NCBI GenBank assembly: GCA_050084985.1
Contig: JBITNC010000002.1
Span: 38,130,001 to 38,194,000, forward strand
From: Nageia nagi
Lineage: Eukaryota; Pinophyta
Length of the DNA stretch: 64,000 nucleotides
Reading direction: 5' to 3'
The notes below the pieces were generated by a model. The model worked only from the letters and a program-made list of their open reading frames with translations. It made no database searches and had not been told where the DNA came from. The translations under genes and the position numbers were made by a program. Positions 58,749-64,000 of this stretch are shown one piece after another. Numbering within the stretch: the stretch's first letter is position 1; each line of letters opens with the position of its first letter.

Positions 58749-61454
58749 GCAAAACAGTGAAAATAGGGAATGATGGATCCCTTGTGGATAGCTTGTGTAG
58801 CTCCTTGAAAGAACACTAGCAATGAGCATTGTATTACGAAATATGTTTGTATTAATTATTTTTGCTTTGAGGTTTTGAAATGATTATATGCATTTTTTAT
58901 CTTATAAAACATCTTTAGTACACATATTTAGAAGTTCCAAATGTAATACCTTAATGCATGAAAGATAAGTGAAAAATATTATCTTTTACAAACTGCATGA
59001 AAATATAATATTTTCTTTAAAACATGAACTGCATTATTTCGCTAAAGTAGACATTATGTGAATAAGGAAGGTGAAAGACTTCATGAAAACATTGAGCATA
59101 TAGGCTTAAAGTGGCACTGTAGTTTAGATAGAGCATATTTCATGAAATATGTTTGAAATTGCAACTTTATATGTTATGAATGATTTAGAAAGCTGGGTAT
59201 TCCTAACGAAGTAACAATCCTAAGCTTAAAGTATGGATTCCTTCATAATTCCTGTGAAATCATTTTGATCATTGAGACTTACGATTCTGTTATGGTTTTT
59301 CAAGTAGAAAGCCTTACAAATCAAGAATAACACTCTTAATTTTAAAACTTGAATTCTACTTTACCTCTTATACCCACAAACTTCAAATTCAAAGACTGTT
59401 TGAAGGTTGTAAATCAGAATTTACTTAGCACAATACCCATGTAATTCTGGATGTGTTTCGCAAAATAATGGTATATCTTTCTAGAAAGCTTCCAAGCAAT
59501 ACCCATCTTATTTTGAAATGTATTTCAAGCAAAACAAAAGCATGTCTATCTAAATATGCTTCCATGATCAAAGCTGAGATATGAAAATGGGAAAAGCATA
59601 CTGTTCACTTGTGATTCTTCTTTCTTTTGAACTCTACACTTGATTCTGCAGGGTTTGTCCTTGTGAAATTGCTTCCTAACAGTTTATGCCCTCTCTCTTT
59701 CATCTTGCATGTCCTCAAAGAGATGTTTGTGGGAGGCTTTCTAGATTCCTAGGCATCATACATGCTTACTCCTCCACCTCTCCTAAAACTTCAAGAGAAT
59801 GAAACAGATTTCCACTCCAACATCCTTTCTGTGCATTGGGAAGCTAAATGCTAGGACGACTATAATCACTTTCGCTCTGGGGCAGGTGGTAGTTGCTCCA
59901 TAATGGTTTGTGCCATTTCTATTCTCAGTTCAAAAAGCAAGTTGAGGTGGTGGTTGGCAAATTTGAAACAAATTCATCAAAACGAAAGCATACCTATCTT
60001 AAGTATGAAAAGTATTTGGGATTGACCCAGTAGTCAAAAGTTTTATCTTACTGCATCCTATTCAAAGTAGATGACAATAGAAAATAAGTGACACGTATTG
60101 CTGAGAAAAGAAAGGCAAATACCTTATAATTATGCCTGAAAGAAAACCTGCACATAGGTAGGGAATCATATTTGATAGAAATTCCAATATTTCAAGTTCG
60201 ATTGCAAAAAATAAAATGTTAGGAAATGATTTCCTTATGCCATAATCTTTCAATTATAATGGCTACAATGAGCTTGAGGAGAAGCTTCAATGAAATGTTA
60301 AGTCCATTCTATTTTCTCCTGAATATGGACTATTCTTAAACTGCACAAGTAGTAAACACATCATGCAGAGATAAAATGAATTGAGACTCTCCAATGATGA
60401 AACCAATAGCCTTTTTGCGTATATGGACTATTGTTCCAGTTGGCTGCCTCAAGTGATTGTTGGCTACTTGGACTGTTATAAGTAATAAATAATGAATTGG
60501 CAGAAAATTGTGACTCTGAGAATCAGCTGGAAAAAAGCCATAGGTCCAATGTGACTATGAATGACACCAACTACAGAAGATGAGTGGGATAAATGCTACC
60601 CTTTCTGACTTCGCTTTTTGCTTATGCTCCTCAAAGAAGCTCTCAAGATAGGCACCAATATCCCACACTATCTCTATTTCCATGCTAGAAAATACCTCCT
60701 CATCGCTACATGAAATGTAAGAAAGATGGTATTTGACACAGTTAATCCCACAACGTATAACTTTGCCATATAAACCAAACTTTTGGGTCATTCTGAAATT
60801 CATCAGGGGTATTTGGCTCCATTTCGCAAGTTGCAAAGTGCATCACAAAGGATTTGGAGAAAATGATTGGGAGAGATATATGATCACTTGAAAAGAAGAG
60901 CCACGTAGAAAGAGAAGTGAGTTCGCCATCATTGACCGATGAGGTGATGTCACATGTCCTTTGCATGGGCTGGGAGTGCCAAGGCAAGAAAGAAGGAATA
61001 ATGGTAGTGAGTTGGCCATACAACATGGTTGTGGAGTTATGACAATTGGTGAGGGGAACATGTTTTCAAATCACTGGATGTCGTGGATATTGGGTTAAGT
61101 TAGTTGTCATTGTAGAGGTTTGAGCAGTCCACCCGTGTTGAATAATAAATTTGATTTTGGGATTTGTGTCACCGAAAAAGGCCCAAAGGTGTAAATCTCG
61201 CCCAATTTTTTTGAGGAGGGGGGACGAGTCCCTCCAAATTAAGTAGGGTTTTAATCATTTATTGGATCGTGAGGTTAAAAAACCCCATTTTGATCCACTA
61301 TGATTTGTATTCCATCCACTATCTATTTAGTTGTTCCCCAGTGTCTAAACTCATATTTCGATGGTCTACGAATTGGTCCTTTTCCTACATCAATTTTTTT
61401 TCAAGTACTTTTGGTGGTTCGAATTGGGCATGGGGTTTCAGCTTAGGCGTTTGA

Positions 61455-61492
61455 GGGAGTTGGGATGCGGGCGAGAGTGGGGGAGGGGTGGG
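61455..61492 (+). other. G-quadruplex-like tract
   Basis: Six runs of three or more G (GGG, GGG, GGG, GGGGG, GGGG, GGG) lie within 38 bases, separated by loops of 1-7 bases, fitting the common G3+N1-7 pattern on the plus strand. It stands out in an AT-rich window. Formation in vivo is inference. Confidence 0.7.
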
Positions 61493-62270
61493 AGTTGGAG
61501 TTAGAGTGACTTCAAGGGGTTCATTAGAAGTAATAGTGTTGTTCTATATCTTATTGCTTTCTTTATTTGTTTCTAAGGTGTTTGTAATGAGTCGGACTAG
61601 GGCTCATCCAAAGTTACACAACAAATTATCACAAAAACTCCAAATAAATGCAAAATATTGTTCCAAGCACAAATTGATGACCTAAATCACCAAATATCTC
61701 CCTAGGAGAGGGATGTCTCACTCCCAATGTGCTAGATCTCAACAATAATGCTCAAAATAGCCCGACTTCATGCAAATGCTAGATACCCTCACACAAACCC
61801 GATATCTAGCTTAGGCATGCAAATACTCAACGAACCATGCAAATACTCAACAAACCATGCAAATATCCCATTTCTTTGTAAAATCCCAATATATTCTCAA
61901 TGCAAATATTAGCCAAATAAATATCAAAAAATGTGAAATTACACTCCTAGGCATGCCACAAACTATTCTAGGGCATCAATCATGAACAATTATATGCCAA
62001 AAACTCCAACGACTCACTCTACAACCAAAATCACACTTAAATTGCCCAACGTCACATACAAGGAAGAAAGATTACATCAAACGAACATCAATATGAGACA
62101 AGAATGGGATATCAAGTGCACCAAGGCTGAACTAATGTAGAAATGATGAGTACAATACGAATCAGGCCCTCAAGGGCTCAACATTGGCCTCCAAGGAGCC
62201 AACTAGGGCACATTGATGTGCAAAGATGAATACTGCCATAGATATATTGAAGAACAACCACACTCTACCA
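61493..62270. other. Non-coding, probably LTR-adjacent DNA
   Basis: No protein-like frame. CAACGAACCATGCAAATACT repeats nearly exactly around 61830-61862. The GC content rises toward 62.3 kb, where the minus-strand LTR-like sequence begins. Confidence 0.35.
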
Positions 62271-62574
62271 GATCGATGGACGCCACACTAAAGGGCTTCC
62301 TCGCAGGCTAGCTCCCAGTGAAAAGAACGAATGCAATTCCGGAATACCACCGGATGGATTCAAAGGTGCAAACCGCTATAAATGCCTTAGGGTAGAGCAA
62401 CCTCACAACACGAACATTCACCTCAACCACTAGTCAGAAGTTGTTCCAAGCCTCCTAGACTCTCCTTGGTCTACACGCCCAATGGTGTTTGATGCCGCCA
62501 AGACTTGAGAAGCTCCGAAGAGTAAATGGTTTCAATATCAGAATTTAATATATCTCTGTAATGAGGCTCCAATG

Positions 62575-62584
62575 CCTTATATAA
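62575..62584 (-). promoter_or_regulatory. TATA box of the minus-strand LTR
   Basis: TTATATAAGG on the minus strand, followed by CATTGGAGCC and a plausible transcribed leader. Confidence 0.45.
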
Positions 62585-62713
62585 CACATCCCTGGATCTG
62601 GATCTCACCTCAAAGTCATCACCCAACCTTTCTAATCCAACATTAACCTCCTAAAGGCTCCAAAATGCCCAACATGGGTGCCTAGGTATCATGCATGTCC
62701 AAGAGCCATTAAT

Positions 62714-62850
62714 GCCAATGTGGGATCTAGAGAGCCACGCATGCCTATCATGTGTCTAGGAGTCGTGTGGATGCCTAGGTGTCATCATGGGCCAACGTGG
62801 GGGTCTAAAGTGCCACGCATGCCTAACATGGGTCTAGGAGTCGTGGGGGT
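62714..62850. repeat. Tandem duplication, period about 77 bp
   Basis: GCCAATGTGGGATCTAGAGA at 62714 and GCCAACGTGGGGGTCTAAAG at 62791 begin two copies sharing GCCACGCATGCCTA(A/T)CATG and GTCTAGGAGTCGTG. They lie in the U3-like part of the LTR. Confidence 0.75.
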
Positions 62851-62945
62851 CTTGAAGTCTCCCAAGGCTGACACAAGAATACAAGTGCTCCCAAATCCAA
62901 CGTTGGGGCTTATGAGTGATTATCCATGCTTTGTGTTATCCTAGG

Positions 62946-63185
62946 TGTTACATAAAACTTAGGATTCCCACAATCATTATTTAGGATCTCCAAGTGTACA
63001 AAATAAATAATAATAACGCATCCTAAGCTTGGGGGGAAAACATCCCTCTTTGGGGCTCACAATATGGGTCCAATGGACCATTATATTTCTATCCCAAGTA
63101 AATAATAACATAAAAACAAAATATTTACAAAAGAAACACCTAGGATCCCAAGTTTATTTATTTTTATTCAAAAAGGGATGTTACA
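62946..63185 (-). repeat. 240-bp block shared with 11970-12216
   Basis: Bounded by TGTTACA on both sides like the other copy. Shared words include GGGGCTCACAAT and CCATTATATTTCTATCCCAA. The outer right end abuts the polypurine tract. Confidence 0.8.
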
Positions 63186-63188
63186 AAG

Positions 63189-63199
63189 CCTCCCCTCTC
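63189..63199 (-). promoter_or_regulatory. Polypurine tract
   Basis: GAGAGGGGAGG on the minus strand, four bases before the LTR start TGTAACATCC. It fixes the orientation of the element and shows that the LTR at 63185 is a 3' LTR. Confidence 0.7.
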
Positions 63200-63481
63200 A
63201 AATTGTTTGCCCTCAAGCAATTGTAGAATGTCAAGAAGATTTGTCTTCCAATCATCTTTTGCATATATCAACTGAAATTCTGTTAAGTGGAATGCAACTT
63301 CAATATGCCCCATAAATGAATCAGTCCACGATATCTCTGTAGCAATTGTTGGAAATTCTGAGACATAAAAATAATGTGCAGCCATATTAGTGATGGGAAA
63401 GATATATAGCAGGTCTGAAATATTAATGCATTCTTCTTTATTCAAATCAGCCTTCAATAGGTCCCTTTGGCTGCTAGATAT

Positions 63482-63671
63482 TGCATGCAAAAATTCTGAT
63501 ATTTCTTTGAAGTCATTTCCATCAAGAGCAATCCACATTAAGCACAAAAATGCATGCAAAAATTCTCATATGCCAATCTGCATTAAGCACAAAAATGCAT
63601 GCAAAAACTCTGATATACCAATCCACATTAAGCATAAAAATGCATGCAAAAATTCTGATATACCAATCCAC
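63482..63671. repeat. 45-bp in-frame tandem repeats
   Basis: TGCATGCAAAAATTCT(G/C)ATAT begins units at 63482 (69 bp, with an insertion), 63551 (45 bp), 63596 (45 bp) and 63641 (partial). All steps are multiples of three, so the minus-strand frame gains a repeated FLHAFLCLMWIGISE-like peptide of 15 residues. Confidence 0.85.
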
Positions 63672-63769
63672 AATATTGAAGCAGTGAATGTTTGCAAGAG
63701 TCCTAGAACATAATCTAGCAAAAACATAGGAAAAAGCAAGTATTTATGGAAAACAACGGAACCTTTGCT

Positions 63770-63868
63770 CCTTGTCAAGAGCCAAGTCCTCCTTGTGTCC
63801 AACGTTAAGTGCCAAGCTCCCTTTATACCCAACGTATCATGCCAAACCTCCCTTATTCCCAACGTTGC
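63770..63868. repeat. 30-bp in-frame tandem repeats
   Basis: CAACGTTAAGTGCCAAGCTC-like units start near 63770 (partial), 63800, 63830 and 63860. On the minus strand they encode TLGIKGAWHL/TLDTRRTWLL/TLGIREVWHD-like decapeptides. Confidence 0.75.
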
Positions 63869-64000
63869 ATCATTTGGCTCATTCTCCTCCTCATGGTGCG
63901 TCCAAATCACTTCCATCCTCTAATTCGTGACTTGAGGACATTCTTCCTTGATTCCTCGTAAGGTATGAGTTTTGCCATCAATCTCAAAACTCATAGTTAG

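Larger units (their letters stand above)
56925..61440. other. Probable upstream intron(s) of ABC1K, no exon recognised
   Basis: The exon before LGQALS should end in a (T/S)LGP(T/A)F(I/V)K-like motif on the minus strand. I searched for it by eye and did not find it. Frames at 60555-61026 (minus) are open but do not resemble ABC1K or any family I know. Local duplications are listed separately. Confidence 0.4.
62270..63185 (-). mobile_element. LTR of a minus-strand retrotransposon
   Basis: On the minus strand the sequence starts TGTAACATCCC at 63185, next to a polypurine tract, and carries a TATA box (TTATATAAGG, 62584-62575) about 600 bases in, followed by a leader-like stretch. This is the layout of a 3' LTR. 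The left boundary is an estimate. The first 240 bases (63185-62946) match the insert at 11970-12216, which ends at the same TGTTACA word. So the LTR may instead be only 240 bp, with a different LTR-like sequence beside it. Confidence 0.55.
63186..64000 (-). mobile_element. Internal 3' region of the minus-strand retrotransposon, runs off the window
   Basis: Two open stretches on the minus strand (63916-63566 and 63559-63164) form a protein-like frame up to the polypurine tract. The last part reads WKTNLLDILQLLEGKQFERG and crosses into the LTR. Long frames ending at the polypurine tract occur in several plant Gypsy lineages. No pol motif falls within the window, since the pol region would lie to the right. 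The frame includes in-frame 45-bp and 30-bp repeats. Confidence 0.5.

Noticed and set aside
60555-61026. Possible N-terminal exon(s) of ABC1K on the minus strand
   Set aside because: The two overlapping frames are in different phases and contain none of the expected motifs before LGQALS.
63390-63713. 107-codon plus-strand frame with repeated KHKNACKNSD
   Set aside because: It is the antisense reading of the 45-bp repeats in the minus-strand retrotransposon frame.

Overview
The window looks like nuclear DNA from a seed plant with a very large, repeat-choked genome. A gymnosperm is my best guess. The grounds are strong AT bias, multi-kilobase introns between short conserved exons, two plastid-type host genes, and layer on layer of decayed LTR retrotransposons, LINEs and local tandem duplications. 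No bacterial, viral or CRISPR features are seen. The species call is inference.

Layout. 1-7.2 kb is LTR-retrotransposon material. It holds a degenerate ~190-bp tandem array, two LTR starts of one family pointing away from each other (2521 leftward, 5285 rightward), and a promoter at about 5.97 kb flanked on both sides by units carrying GCAC and GTGCGAA boxes. 9.5-12.6 kb is a decayed long open frame of unknown function whose premature stops are almost all TAG; a 247-bp LTR-like insert interrupts it. 14.3-20.4 kb holds the last two recognised exons of a DEAD-box helicase of the RH58 (plastid) type, separated by a 5.6-kb intron with tandem duplications and one unidentified exon-like segment. 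20.4-29.4 kb is repeat-rich non-coding DNA with a SINE candidate and an LTR end with an initiator-tRNA-like primer binding site. 29.4-32.4 kb is a decayed LINE. 32.7-37.9 kb is an LTR element on the minus strand with gag but no visible pol. 39.8-40.5 kb is a ~147-bp tandem array. 40.9-42.4 kb is a second LINE 3' portion.

43.5-56.9 kb is the main host gene, read on the minus strand. Ten exons encode the ABC1 (AarF-like, atypical kinase) domain and C-terminus of a plastid-type ABC1K protein. All splice phases agree except for a one-base shortfall in the seventh exon, at a C4 run (47060-47063), which creates a premature stop. A 5'-truncated LINE (49.7-52.6 kb) sits antisense in one of its introns. 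The N-terminal exons, including any transit peptide, were not found. They should lie to the right of 56.9 kb or outside the window.

57-64 kb is non-coding upstream or intron sequence, then a G-quadruplex-like tract at 61.46 kb and the 3' end of a minus-strand LTR retrotransposon (LTR, polypurine tract, internal region with 45-bp and 30-bp in-frame repeats) running off the right edge. The two host genes have no evident functional link beyond a likely shared plastid location.
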